A DNA stretch of 64,000 nucleotides from Microvirga arvi. GTDB lineage: Bacteria > Pseudomonadota > Alphaproteobacteria > Rhizobiales > Beijerinckiaceae. Both the position numbers and the translations under genes were made by a program. The stretch spans positions 86,535 through 150,534 of the forward strand of contig NZ_JAFEMD010000008.1 in NCBI RefSeq assembly GCF_016892765.1. The letters are read 5' to 3'. Under the pieces are notes generated by a model, which did not search any database, was not told where the DNA came from, and worked only from the letters and a program-made list of their open reading frames with translations. Below, piece after piece: positions 18,021-26,310 of this stretch. Every line of letters starts with the position of its first letter. The stretch's first letter is position 1.

Positions 18021-19010
18021 ATGAAACCTTTTGCCTATGCCGCCCTCGGCTTCTTCAGCCTTCTAGGGCCTGTTCTCGCTGCGCCTCAAGAGCTTGATCT
18101 GGAAACCGTGAACAAGGCCGAGTGGACCGACAAAAGCGGCAAGGGGAAGGAGATCGACCCGGCCCTCATCAAGGTGCAGGTCTTGCTTGACCGAGCACGC
18201 TTCTCGCCCGGCGTCATCGATGGGCATAACGGCGAGAACCTTCGGAATGCCATCAAGGCCTTTGAGAAGGCCCGCCAGCTCAAAGCCGACGGCGCTCTGG
18301 ATAAGGAGGTCTGGACGAAGCTCAACGAGACCTCACCCGAACCGGTCCTGACCGAATACACGATCCGGGAGGAGGATGTGAAAGGTCCCTTCGTCGAGAT
18401 CCCCGACAAGCTGGAAGATCAGGCGAAGCTCGACCGTCTTGGTTATTCCGACCCTGAAGAGTTGCTGGCCGAGAAGTTCCACATGGACGTGGATTTGCTC
18501 AAGGCTCTGAACCCTGGCAAGCCTTTCGACAAGGCCGGTACGGCTATCGTCGTCGCTCATGTGGACGCGAAGGCCGAAGGCGGCAAGCAACCGGACAAGG
18601 TCGCCAAGATCGAAATTGTCAAGAGCGAGCACGTCCTGCGCGCCCTGGCCAAGGATGGTGCCTTGATAGCGGTTTACCCGGCCTCCATCGGCAGCGAGGA
18701 GAAGCCCGCACCCAGCGGTTCCCACACCGTCCGGGCCGTCGCCAAGAACCCGAACTACACCTACAATCCGGATTATGCCTTCAAGGGCGTGAAGGCGAAG
18801 GAGAAGTTCGAGGTCAAGCCGGGCCCGAACAACCCGGTCGGGAGCACCTGGATCGACCTGTCCATCGAGTCCTTCGGAATCCACGGCACGCCCGATCCGG
18901 AAAAGGTGGGCAAGGCCTATTCACAGGGCTGCGTGCGGCTGACGAACTGGGATGTGGAGGAACTTTCCAAGATGATCGAGAAAGGGACGCCGGTGGAGTT
19001 TATCGACTAG
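18021..19010 (+). CDS. L,D-transpeptidase (YkuD domain)
   Basis: A 329-residue exported protein. After a signal peptide (about residues 1-20) comes a peptidoglycan-binding-like region (KVQVLLDRARFSPGVIDGHNG), then a LysM-like stretch and the YkuD catalytic domain. The active site is visible as GIHGT (His288) and SQGCVRL (catalytic Cys304). Such enzymes make 3-3 peptidoglycan cross-links or attach proteins to the wall, and are abundant in Hyphomicrobiales. ATG 18021 with GGAG upstream gives a clean signal peptide; an in-frame TTG at 17988 is less likely. It is probably co-transcribed with the extensin-like gene. Confidence 0.92.
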   Translation: MKPFAYAALGFFSLLGPVLAAPQELDLETVNKAEWTDKSGKGKEIDPALIKVQVLLDRARFSPGVIDGHNGENLRNAIKAFEKARQLKADGALDKEVWTKLNETSPEPVLTEYTIREEDVKGPFVEIPDKLEDQAKLDRLGYSDPEELLAEKFHMDVDLLKALNPGKPFDKAGTAIVVAHVDAKAEGGKQPDKVAKIEIVKSEHVLRALAKDGALIAVYPASIGSEEKPAPSGSHTVRAVAKNPNYTYNPDYAFKGVKAKEKFEVKPGPNNPVGSTWIDLSIESFGIHGTPDPEKVGKAYSQGCVRLTNWDVEELSKMIEKGTPVEFID

Positions 19011-19033
19011 GACCGGGGCTCTGGTGGCTGAGC

Positions 19034-19309
19034 TCAATCGTCGTTGGCGGAGTTGAGCTGTTCCGGTCTCAGGCCTTCGTCCACCTCCGCATCGTGGGCT
19101 TGGACGAGCCATTCCAATTGCTCCTGGACGAAGTCGGGATCGCTGTGAAAGCGCATGGCGCAGGCGACCAGGAAAATAGCGATTTCGGGCAGATCGCTGT
19201 CGCCCATATCCGGAAGGATCAGCTCGAGATCCGTCATGTTGCCGGAGGTCAGGATGGCGGCCTCATTGGGAGGAATGATGGTTCCGCTGTTGTCAGAATC
19301 TTGAGTCAT
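19034..19309 (-). CDS. hypothetical acidic protein
   Basis: A 91-residue acidic protein with no signal peptide, membrane segment or cysteine-rich motif except one cysteine in IFLVACAMRFHSD. The middle (about residues 38-70) looks helical. I do not recognise the family. It is convergent with the L,D-transpeptidase gene. Base composition and codon use look like those of the neighbours, which supports a real gene. Confidence 0.6.
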   Translation of the reverse strand: MTQDSDNSGTIIPPNEAAILTSGNMTDLELILPDMGDSDLPEIAIFLVACAMRFHSDPDFVQEQLEWLVQAHDAEVDEGLRPEQLNSANDD

Positions 19310-19443
19310 GAAGCTTTTCCCGAGCCTTTCGTTTTGTTGCTGTGCGTCTTGGCGCTGGCTTCGTGGGTCATGTGTGTTGTTCTAAGGCATGCCCTTGCGA
19401 GGTAAAGGCTGTACCGGGGCAGGGAGGCGAATTGCATACGCAG

Positions 19444-19476
19444 AAGCCCTGCGGCAGATGTGCTGCCGCAGGGCTT
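19444..19476 (-). terminator. strong hairpin behind the BA14K gene
   Basis: A 13-bp stem (19444-19456 with 19464-19476) lies 25 bases past the stop of the minus-strand BA14K gene. The T-tract is weak, so termination efficiency is uncertain. Confidence 0.6.
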
Positions 19477-19500
19477 GAGAGGGGAGTAAGGATCAAAGAG

Positions 19501-19914
19501 CTACGGATAGGTGCAGACGTACCGCATCCCGTTCGCCGCAAGGAAGGTTCCACTCGCAGGGTCATATGAGCGGTACTTGCGGGCGCAATAGGCCGCGACC
19601 TGCGGGTCGGTCACCCCGGGAGGTTGAGGAGCGGCTGCCTGGGCCTGGCTGGAGATCGCGCCCGCGATCAGGGCACCTGCCGCGAGGCCAGCAACGCCGG
19701 CAGCAACGGCAGCGCCATTGTTGCGGCGATAGTAATAACGGTCATGGTAATATGGGCGATAGCCACGCCGGTAGTACTGCGCATAGCTTTCGTTCGGATA
19801 AGCCTCCTCCACCTGGGGGAGGGCGCGCGTCTGGACGGGGGTTGCGCTGGCCGGGATGGCGGAAGCCAACATGGCCACGCCTGCCAGGGCCGTCATGAAC
19901 TTTTGCATAGTCAT
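19501..19914 (-). CDS. BA14K family secreted protein
   Basis: A 137-residue protein with a signal peptide (about residues 1-24), a Tyr/Arg-rich stretch (YRRGYRPYYHDRYYYRRN), a Gly/Ala-rich hydrophobic segment near residues 68-90 and a C-terminal BA14K box, AYCARKYRSYDPASGTFL...CTYP, with its two cysteines. BA14K proteins are named after a Brucella immunoreactive antigen and have lectin-like properties in some reports; most are uncharacterised envelope proteins of Hyphomicrobiales. Single gene with its own terminator hairpin. Confidence 0.85.
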   Translation of the reverse strand: MTMQKFMTALAGVAMLASAIPASATPVQTRALPQVEEAYPNESYAQYYRRGYRPYYHDRYYYRRNNGAAVAAGVAGLAAGALIAGAISSQAQAAAPQPPGVTDPQVAAYCARKYRSYDPASGTFLAANGMRYVCTYP

Positions 19915-20303
19915 CTCCTCTTCCGATTTGCCGACGGCAATTGGTATTGATCTGACAGCACTATAACCTCTGCGGCCAAGCTTGCAAATATCAACAAGGG
20001 TGATCTCAAGGTGGATTCATCAGACATACGAGGATGTTCGTCTTTGACGTTAGAGTGCAATTGATCATCTAGAAGAACTTATGATTATCTAACATAGATA
20101 ATAGATAAATATTATGATTTATGCTCATAATTAACTTATAAGCTTTGGAATTTTTAGTAAAATTACGTTTATTAAATGCACAAGAAAGGATTTTGCATCA
20201 ACGTCAGTGGCAAAATCTTTTCTCTCGCAGCCTTCTGGATTTTTCGAGCAAAATCAGAGAAGATGCAGTCGTTCTATTATAATCTGTCGCAGAACGGGAA
20301 CCC
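19915..20303. other. strongly AT-rich intergenic region before the signalling operon
   Basis: About 390 bases; 20040-20200 is dominated by A and T, with short repeats of the TAGATAA and TTATGATT kind, in a window that is otherwise GC-rich. No gene or RNA is evident. It probably contains the promoter of the three-gene signalling operon and may be a binding zone for an AT-seeking nucleoid protein such as MucR/Ros or Lsr2-like factors (inference). Confidence 0.6.
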
Positions 20304-20810
20304 ATGCGTGCTCTCATTGGCACAATCTATTTCATGGTCGCGATAAGCCTGAGTGGCCTGTCCTATGCAATGGAGCCCTTGCCGTCACCCAAGGGACCTG
20401 TCGTGCTGTCAGTTTCCGGTAAGATCGAGCAAACCAATGGCGCCGGTGTGGCGCTGTTCGACATGGATATGCTGGAGGCGCTCGGCAAAGCATCGTTTGC
20501 GACGAAGTGGGAGTTGTCAGAGTCACCCCAGCTTTTTGAAGGGGTTCCTCTTAGGGCGCTCCTGGAAAGGGTAGGGGCGCAGGGCAAAAGCCTGAGAGCG
20601 TCTGCCTTGAACGACTACGTCGCAGTCATTCCCACGGAAGATCTCAAGTTCGAGCCGATCCTCGCGACAAAAGTGGATGGACGTGTGCTAACTATGCGCG
20701 ACAAGGGACCTCTGTGGATCGCTTATCCAAGAGACGCTTACAAGGTTCTACAGGACGCCCGGTACGATTACCGCTGGGTCTGGCAGCTCAACAAGCTTCA
20801 CGTCGAGTAG
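20304..20810 (+). CDS. periplasmic SUOX-fold (molybdopterin-binding-domain-like) protein without cysteine
   Basis: A 168-residue protein: signal peptide about residues 1-22 (ending SYA), then a domain resembling the oxidoreductase molybdopterin-binding fold (VLSVSGKI, FDMDMLEAL, FEGVPLRALLERVGA, the DYVAVIPTEDL strand, and the C-terminal YRWVWQLNKLHVE). The full domain in sulphite oxidase or MsrP ligates molybdenum through a cysteine; this protein contains no cysteine at all, so it is very unlikely to be a molybdoenzyme. Its stop is two bases before the start of a membrane histidine kinase. The likely role is a periplasmic ligand- or redox-sensing accessory for that kinase (inference from gene order). 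Confidence 0.8.
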   Translation: MRALIGTIYFMVAISLSGLSYAMEPLPSPKGPVVLSVSGKIEQTNGAGVALFDMDMLEALGKASFATKWELSESPQLFEGVPLRALLERVGAQGKSLRASALNDYVAVIPTEDLKFEPILATKVDGRVLTMRDKGPLWIAYPRDAYKVLQDARYDYRWVWQLNKLHVE

Positions 20811-20812
20811 AC

Positions 20813-22957
20813 ATGCGGTTCAGCTTTCACAATTATAAGACCGCTGTGGTCGCACTTCTTGCGACTGCAAGCCTCGTCGTGTGCCTCGGTTTTACTGTCG
20901 CTCGACTATTCGAGATGGAGCACGAATTTCGGAATGATGGGTCCTTCACCACAATTTGGTATGTGACCCAAGCTCAATTCGAAGCAGCCGTTCTCGCGGA
21001 GAACCTAGCCCGTGTCGCTACGAACGAGAGCTTCACCACGCCGGAGCAACAGCCGGGCTTTCGAACCAACATCCTGATCAGCCGCTTGTCGGTTCTGCTA
21101 GAGGGGCGCCAAGGCAAGCTGATGGACAGTCTCGGCGTCGCGGGCGACCTCAAACATGCTTACCTTCAGCTCACGATGGCGGAACCGCTCCTCAGGAACG
21201 GGATCGATGCTCAGGCTGCGGTGTTGCTTCGCGATCAGATGAAGCAACTCGCATACAAGCTCAGGGACGCTGCCAATCAGATTGTCCTGCTCAGCCACGA
21301 TCAGGCAGCGCTGAAGCGCACCAGCTATTTGCAAGTCGTCTTCGAAGGTTTCGCCTTTCTGATGGGCATTGTCCTGAGTGCAGCTTTCCTTCTGGTGCGT
21401 CTCTTCAAAGGGGTTCAGGAGGCGAGTCAGGCCAAGCAATTGCTCAAGCAGGAGCAGGAGTTGTCCGATTTGGTGATCAGCAATATCAGCAACCAGGGCA
21501 TCGTTATGTTCGACAGCCAACTCCGATGTCTGCTGTGGAATCCAGGCATGGAGGATCTGCTGAACGTCAAGCCGGATCAGGCCATCGGTCAGCGGATGGA
21601 AAACCTGGATCAGTTGTTCGATAAGCCTGAGATCATCGACGCCCTTACCCGGGCGACCGAAGGAGCCAGCTCGATCCTGGAGCATGAAGCGCTGACTTCG
21701 GAAGGCCATGAGCGCTGTCTGGAGATCAACTGCTTCCCCGTCTACATGGCCGAACGGAAGCTCGGTATCGCCTTCGTTCGTGACGTGACGGAGCAATGGC
21801 TCGCGCGCAAGCAGGCGGAGCGGCAGAACTTCGATCTGGAGATCAAGGTCCTTCAAAGGACTGCGGCTCTGCGTCAGGCCGAACGGCGTCTGATTGCCGC
21901 CATCAATTCCGCCTCGGAAGGCTTTGCGGCTTTTGACTGGACCGGGAAACTCCTTTTCGCCAATGAGCAGATCTGGGCAGCCGCTCCCATATCCTTGTGG
22001 TGCACCGAGGACATGAGCCTCCCCGTGTTCCTGCGGTGCTTCTCCATGTGCGAGGGGGGTGACGAGCGGCTCCTCAACGCCCAGTCGCCCTTCGAGGAGC
22101 TTGAATATGATCTGCTGGTAAGGAAAGACACTTGGCACCGGCTCTCCCTCACGAAGGCCGACGGAGCTACGATCTTCGTTCGCTTGACGGATATCAGCGG
22201 CTACAAGCAGGCCGCGAAGGCGCTCGAGTCGGCTCTCGAACGCGAGCGCGAGACAACGAATGCCTATAGGAGCTTCGTCTCGATGGTGTCCCACCAATTC
22301 CGGACACCGCTTGCCATTCTGGACTCGAGCGCCCAGCGCATCCTGCGGCGTGGTTCCGCTCTTACCCAAGACGAACTCGTCACCCGAATTCAGAAGATCC
22401 GCAACGCGGGAACCAGACTCACCCGCCTCGTCGACAGCGTTCTGAATGCGGCCAAGCTCGATGCCGGCACCATCGAATTGAACCCGGCCTCCCATAACCT
22501 TGTCGACCTGGTGATGGACATCTGCGAGCGTCAGCGGGAGGTCAGCGCCCAGGCCGACATTCACTTTGATGTGCCGGAGCTTCCTGCGCGCGTGTATTGC
22601 GACAGCATGCTCATCGAGCAGGTCGTCGTGAACCTGCTTTCGAATGCCATCAAATATTCCGGCACCTCTCCAGTCATCGAGATCAAGATCTGGATGGAAG
22701 GCTCCCGCGCCTATTGCTCGGTGCGTGACTGGGGCATCGGGATTCCTGCGGACGAACTGCCGAAGATCTTCGACCGCTTCTACCGTGCGCGCACGGCTTC
22801 CGGCATTGCCGGTACAGGCATTGGCCTGAACTTCGCCCAGCGGATCATGCACCTGCATGGGGGCGATATTCAGGTCGAGAGCTACGAGGCGGCAGGCTCC
22901 CTGTTTACCTTCGACCTACCTATAGCCAATGCGGATCAGGCGCAGCAGGCTGCATGA
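20813..22957 (+). CDS. membrane sensor histidine kinase with two PAS domains
   Basis: A 714-residue inner-membrane kinase. TM1 lies near residues 9-31 and TM2 near 175-198, enclosing a mostly helical periplasmic domain of about 145 residues. A PAS domain (about 225-340, NQGIVMFDSQLRCLLWNPGM), a short coiled coil, and a second PAS-like domain (about 362-470, EGFAAFDWTGKLLFANEQIW) follow. HisKA has the phospho-accepting His494 in VSHQFRTPL, and the ATPase has NLLSNAIKYSG, DWGIGIP and GTGIGLNFAQ boxes. ATG 20813 directly follows the SUOX-fold gene, so the two are coupled; the cognate regulator gene starts 13 bases downstream. The periplasmic domain is the likely partner of the SUOX-fold protein. 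Confidence 0.93.
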   Translation: MRFSFHNYKTAVVALLATASLVVCLGFTVARLFEMEHEFRNDGSFTTIWYVTQAQFEAAVLAENLARVATNESFTTPEQQPGFRTNILISRLSVLLEGRQGKLMDSLGVAGDLKHAYLQLTMAEPLLRNGIDAQAAVLLRDQMKQLAYKLRDAANQIVLLSHDQAALKRTSYLQVVFEGFAFLMGIVLSAAFLLVRLFKGVQEASQAKQLLKQEQELSDLVISNISNQGIVMFDSQLRCLLWNPGMEDLLNVKPDQAIGQRMENLDQLFDKPEIIDALTRATEGASSILEHEALTSEGHERCLEINCFPVYMAERKLGIAFVRDVTEQWLARKQAERQNFDLEIKVLQRTAALRQAERRLIAAINSASEGFAAFDWTGKLLFANEQIWAAAPISLWCTEDMSLPVFLRCFSMCEGGDERLLNAQSPFEELEYDLLVRKDTWHRLSLTKADGATIFVRLTDISGYKQAAKALESALERERETTNAYRSFVSMVSHQFRTPLAILDSSAQRILRRGSALTQDELVTRIQKIRNAGTRLTRLVDSVLNAAKLDAGTIELNPASHNLVDLVMDICERQREVSAQADIHFDVPELPARVYCDSMLIEQVVVNLLSNAIKYSGTSPVIEIKIWMEGSRAYCSVRDWGIGIPADELPKIFDRFYRARTASGIAGTGIGLNFAQRIMHLHGGDIQVESYEAAGSLFTFDLPIANADQAQQAA

Positions 22958-22970
22958 GTGACCAAATCCC

Positions 22971-24014
22971 ATGACAACACAAAAAACAATTCTCTGCGTT
23001 GAAGACGAAGAAGACCTGCGGGTCGACATTGCCGAGGAGCTGGAGGCCGCCAGCTATCGCGTGTTTCAGGCAGCCAACGGCAGCGAGGCGTTGGCTCTTC
23101 TCGAAAAGCACCGCCCGGACCTCGTGCTTTGCGACATCACCATGCCTGGCCTTGGCGGCTACGACGTTCTCAAGGCTCTCCGCGAGCAGGAGGGCATGGC
23201 GGATGTACCCTTCATCTTCCTCACGGCTCTGGCCGAGCGCAACGATGTGCTCACCGGAAAACAGGCCGGAGCGGACGACTATCTCGTCAAGCCCATCGAT
23301 TACGAAATCCTGCTCGCGACCGTTGCCGCACGTCTCGATCAGGTGGTCCGTGTACAGACGAGCGCCGTGCACCGCGCCGAGGAGTCCTGGCAGGAGATTC
23401 TGAAGGCATCCAAGGGGCGCACGGTCGAGGCCCTCTACAAGGCGACCTTTGCGTTCGACCGCTTCCTGGTCGGCGTCGTGGTCGTCGACGAAGCAGGGAC
23501 CGTTCGGGTGATGAACAAGGAGGCGCAGCGCATTCTCTCCGAGGAGGATGGTCTTGGCGTCTCGCAGGGTGTCCTCAAGGGTTCCGTTGCCAAGCAGAAC
23601 AGCAAGCTCTATGCCTCCATCGAGAAGGCCTTTGAGGAAGAAGCCCTCGACGAGATCATCTCCTTCCCGCGCGTGTCGGGTGGAAGACCCTACCTCGTCC
23701 TGATCCCCGGCCAGCGCTTCTCGATCGACGACCGGCCGGAGGCCGTCGTTCTGCTCGTCATCGATACGGAGCAGCGCGCCAAGGTTTCCGGGGACACCCT
23801 GGTCCGGCTTTACAACCTGACACCGTCCGAGACGCGGGTTGCCCTCATGCTCATCGACGGCAAGCGGCTGGATCAGATCGCCGAGGAACTCGAAGTGGCT
23901 CAGACCACCGTCGTCTTCCACCTCAAGAACCTGTTCCGCAAGACCGACACCAACCGGCAGGCGGATCTGGTGCGCGTGCTTCTCTCGGTGCCGTTGCGAA
24001 CCGCTGGTGACTGA
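22971..24014 (+). CDS. response regulator REC-PAS-LuxR
   Basis: A 347-residue regulator. The receiver domain has the acidic pocket EDEED, phospho-acceptor Asp55 (LCDITMPG) and Lys107 (LVKPID). The middle (about residues 150-270) is PAS-like (GVVVVDEAGTVRVMNKEAQRIL). The C-terminus is a LuxR/GerE helix-turn-helix (LTPSETRVALMLIDGKRLDQIAEEL, then TVVFHLKNLFRKT). It is the output of the upstream kinase in one operon. The PAS insert between receiver and DNA-binding domain is less usual than plain NarL/FixJ types and could add a second signal. Confidence 0.92.
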   Translation: MTTQKTILCVEDEEDLRVDIAEELEAASYRVFQAANGSEALALLEKHRPDLVLCDITMPGLGGYDVLKALREQEGMADVPFIFLTALAERNDVLTGKQAGADDYLVKPIDYEILLATVAARLDQVVRVQTSAVHRAEESWQEILKASKGRTVEALYKATFAFDRFLVGVVVVDEAGTVRVMNKEAQRILSEEDGLGVSQGVLKGSVAKQNSKLYASIEKAFEEEALDEIISFPRVSGGRPYLVLIPGQRFSIDDRPEAVVLLVIDTEQRAKVSGDTLVRLYNLTPSETRVALMLIDGKRLDQIAEELEVAQTTVVFHLKNLFRKTDTNRQADLVRVLLSVPLRTAGD

Positions 24015-24167
24015 GCCTGTCGCAGGACCCTTGTTAAGATGTTGCTCACCATTCCGGCAAGTTCGGCCCAGGCCCAAGCTTTGCCACATTCTGTTCAGCT
24101 TTCAGAGAGGATTTGAACAGTATATCTCAGGACATGAAGAAGGGGCACGTAGCCTCCTTTCGTCGGG

Positions 24168-24542
24168 GTGATGATCATGAAGATCTTCCGTCTTGTTTCC
24201 GGTACAGCCGCGGCTCTGGCGCTGGTGGCTGGCCTGGCTGTCGCCGAGCCGGCTGCAGCGCGCGATCGCCTGTCACCCGGTGCCGCCGTGGCTCTCGGGG
24301 CCTTGGGCGGTCTTGCCGTCGGTGCCGCCGTCGGCGCGGCTGTCGCTCAGCCTCAGCCTCCGGTTGTCTACCGTGCTCCACCTCCGCCGCCGCCGGTATA
24401 CGTGGAGGAGCGTCGGGAGCCGGTTTATTACGAGCGCCCGGTCCGCGAGCGGGTTTATGTGGAGCAATGCTCGACCGAGCGCTACCGGGAGTGGGTTCCC
24501 GGCTGGGGCTGGGAGCACCGCACCCGCAGGGTGTGCCACTGA
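24168..24542 (+). CDS. small secreted glycine-zipper protein
   Basis: A 124-residue exported protein. The signal peptide covers roughly residues 4-27 (ending AAA). A Gly/Ala zipper (GALGGLAVGAAVGAAVAQ, about residues 44-62) is followed by a Pro-rich run (PPPPPPVYVEE), a Tyr/Arg/Glu-rich segment and a C-terminal CSTERYREWVPGWGWEHRTRRVCH with two cysteines. Similar small envelope proteins are common in this order; function unknown. ATG 24177 is an alternative start nine bases later. A clear terminator follows. Confidence 0.75.
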   Translation: MMIMKIFRLVSGTAAALALVAGLAVAEPAAARDRLSPGAAVALGALGGLAVGAAVGAAVAQPQPPVVYRAPPPPPPVYVEERREPVYYERPVRERVYVEQCSTERYREWVPGWGWEHRTRRVCH

Positions 24543-24554
24543 TGCATGCGATCA

Positions 24555-24584
24555 GGCCCGCCTTCCGGCGGGCCTTTTCTTTTG
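24555..24584 (+). terminator. rho-independent terminator
   Basis: An 8-bp GC stem (24555-24562 with 24567-24574), TTCC loop and a T-rich tail, 12 bases after the stop of the glycine-zipper gene. Confidence 0.88.
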
Positions 24585-24633
24585 GCCAGTTGAGAACCGG
24601 GATTCTGCTGCCGCGTTGATCGCATGAGACATC

Positions 24634-24843
24634 ATGCGAGCTTCGGCCATGACCAGCACACCGAAAGACCAGCCTGCTTCCGATCAGACGAAGCTGAACC
24701 CCGGCGATCAGGCCGAGCCGGGTACTCCCGGTGCTGGCGAGAACGTGTGCCCGGAATGCAAGGGCAGCGGGCGCATCGGTGCTAAGCCATGTCAGACCTG
24801 CGGCGGCACGGGCACGATCATCGAAGGCATCGGCGGAGCTTAA
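24634..24843 (+). CDS. DnaJ-type zinc-finger miniprotein
   Basis: A 69-residue protein. A polar, Pro/Gly-rich N-terminus is followed by two CxxCxGxG motifs, CPECKGSG and CQTCGGTG (about residues 39-60), which form one zinc centre in the DnaJ cysteine-rich domain. There is no J domain or membrane segment. The role is unknown; similar miniproteins may bind unfolded protein or RNA. ATG 24649 is an alternative start. It is convergent with the DUF2842 gene (four bases apart). Confidence 0.78.
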   Translation: MRASAMTSTPKDQPASDQTKLNPGDQAEPGTPGAGENVCPECKGSGRIGAKPCQTCGGTGTIIEGIGGA

Positions 24844-24847
24844 GGAC

Positions 24848-25057
24848 TCAGGCCTTGTCCGGCTTCGCCATCCAACGGATGAGCGGCATCAGCGGAACGA
24901 TCCAGATCAGGCCGAGAACGATATAGGCCAGGGTCTGGACGAGTTTGGGCGCCTGGGTGATGCGGCCCTCGGCGATGACCATGGCGAAAAGCGCATAGAA
25001 GATGATGTAGGCCAGCATCACCACTGTCCCGATCAGCTTGCGTATGCGCATGCCCAT
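24848..25057 (-). CDS. DUF2842 family membrane protein
   Basis: A 69-residue protein with two membrane helices (about residues 9-30 and 42-60) and the family pattern MRIRKLIGT...YIIFYALFAMVIAE, ending in IRWMAKPDKA. DUF2842 proteins are small inner-membrane proteins confined mainly to alphaproteobacteria, function unknown. A GTG at 25072 is a possible earlier start; ATG 25057 has GAGG upstream. Its divergent neighbour is ctaA, so a link to cytochrome oxidase biogenesis is possible. Confidence 0.8.
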   Translation of the reverse strand: MGMRIRKLIGTVVMLAYIIFYALFAMVIAEGRITQAPKLVQTLAYIVLGLIWIVPLMPLIRWMAKPDKA

Positions 25058-25172
25058 GGCCGAAATCCTCACGCTGACGATCTCTCATCATCCGGTGCGT
25101 CACCGGCATGAATTGCCTCGACGAGGCACAGCCTCTATCTGACGTCCGTACCCTGGGTTCAAGCCCTAATCG

Positions 25173-26255
25173 ATGATGAGAGTGAGCATGGCTGTCGCAG
25201 CCTCCACCGAGGGCATGCCTCTGGCGCGCGTGTCCCAAGCCCGATCCCTGACGGCCGTCCGCATCTGGATATATGTCCTCGCTGCCTTGGTCGTGCTGAT
25301 GGTCGCCGTCGGCGGCGCCACCCGCCTGACCGGTTCAGGCCTTTCGATTACGGAATGGAGGCCGGTCACAGGGGCCATCCCGCCGCTGACCGAACAGGCT
25401 TGGCTGGTCGAATTCGAGAAATACAGGCAGATCTCGCAATACGAACTCGTCAACAAGGGCATGACCCTGTCCGAGTTCAAGTTCATCTATGCCTGGGAAT
25501 GGGGCCACAGGCAGCTGGGCCGCCTGATAGGACTGGTCTTTTTCCTGCCCCTGGCCTGGTTCTGGGCGAGGGGTGTAATCAAGGGCAGGCTTGCTCTGAC
25601 ACTCCTCGGCATCGGTGCCTTGGGAGGCCTGCAGGGCGCCATTGGCTGGATCATGGTGGCCTCGGGCCTGGAGCCGGGCATGACCGCCGTCGCCCCCATC
25701 AAGCTCGCGCTGCATCTCACGATCGCCAGCATCATCCTGGCCTGTCTCGTCTGGGTGGCGGCTGGGCTCAAAGACCGCTCCGCTGCCGCGCCGGAGGCGC
25801 GTACCGGCATGGCGCCACGCATTCTAGTCGGCTTGATCCTGTTCCAGATCGCGCTCGGCGGCCTCGTCGCGGGATCGAAGGCTGGTCTGACCTACAACAC
25901 CTGGCCATTGATGGATGGCAATCTCGTTCCGCCCGCCTCGGCCCTGTTCATGGTGAAGCCCTGGGTCGAGAACTTCGTCGACAACGTGGTCCTGGTTCAG
26001 TTCAACCACCGCCTCGTGGCCTATGTCATCGTTGCTTTTGCCCTGTGGCATGCCTGGACCATGCGCCGTCAAGCGCGAAGCTCGAGGGCTGCCAGCCGGG
26101 CGACGGCCATGGCCGGCTTGACGCTGGCCCAGATGGTGCTTGGGATTGTGACCCTGCTGCTCGTCGTGCCCCTCTGGGCCGGCTTGGCGCATCAGGTCTT
26201 CGCCATGGCGGTTCTTGCCATGGCGGTGGTCCATGCCCGTGTGAGTGCCGCCTGA
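25173..26255 (+). CDS. ctaA: heme A synthase
   Basis: A COX15/CtaA-type protein of 360 residues with eight predicted helices in two four-helix halves. It hydroxylates/oxidises the C8 methyl of heme O to give heme A for aa3-type cytochrome oxidase. Diagnostic features are VGGATRLTGSGLSITEWRPVTGAIPPL after helix 1, the heme-ligand histidine in EWGHRQLGRLIG, GGLVAGSKAGLTYNTWPLMDG in the second half and VQFNHRLVAY. The proteobacterial type lacks the loop cysteine pair of Bacillus CtaA, as here. ATG 25188 is an alternative start 15 bases downstream. Confidence 0.95.
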   Translation: MMRVSMAVAASTEGMPLARVSQARSLTAVRIWIYVLAALVVLMVAVGGATRLTGSGLSITEWRPVTGAIPPLTEQAWLVEFEKYRQISQYELVNKGMTLSEFKFIYAWEWGHRQLGRLIGLVFFLPLAWFWARGVIKGRLALTLLGIGALGGLQGAIGWIMVASGLEPGMTAVAPIKLALHLTIASIILACLVWVAAGLKDRSAAAPEARTGMAPRILVGLILFQIALGGLVAGSKAGLTYNTWPLMDGNLVPPASALFMVKPWVENFVDNVVLVQFNHRLVAYVIVAFALWHAWTMRRQARSSRAASRATAMAGLTLAQMVLGIVTLLLVVPLWAGLAHQVFAMAVLAMAVVHARVSAA

Positions 26256-26265
26256 CATAAGAAAA

Positions 26266-26286
26266 GGGCGGCCCATAAGGCCGCCC
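26266..26286. terminator. terminator between ctaA and the DUF1236 gene
   Basis: An 8-bp stem (26266-26273 with 26279-26286) and a 5-base loop. A T-rich tail is present on the minus-strand side, so it best serves the DUF1236 gene, with some effect on ctaA. Confidence 0.8.
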
Positions 26287-26310
26287 CGTAACCTGAACCG
26301 CTCTTATCGA

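Noticed and set aside
21098..22858. 586-codon minus-strand open frame
   Set aside because: Antisense to the histidine kinase gene, whose domains are all clearly present on the plus strand.
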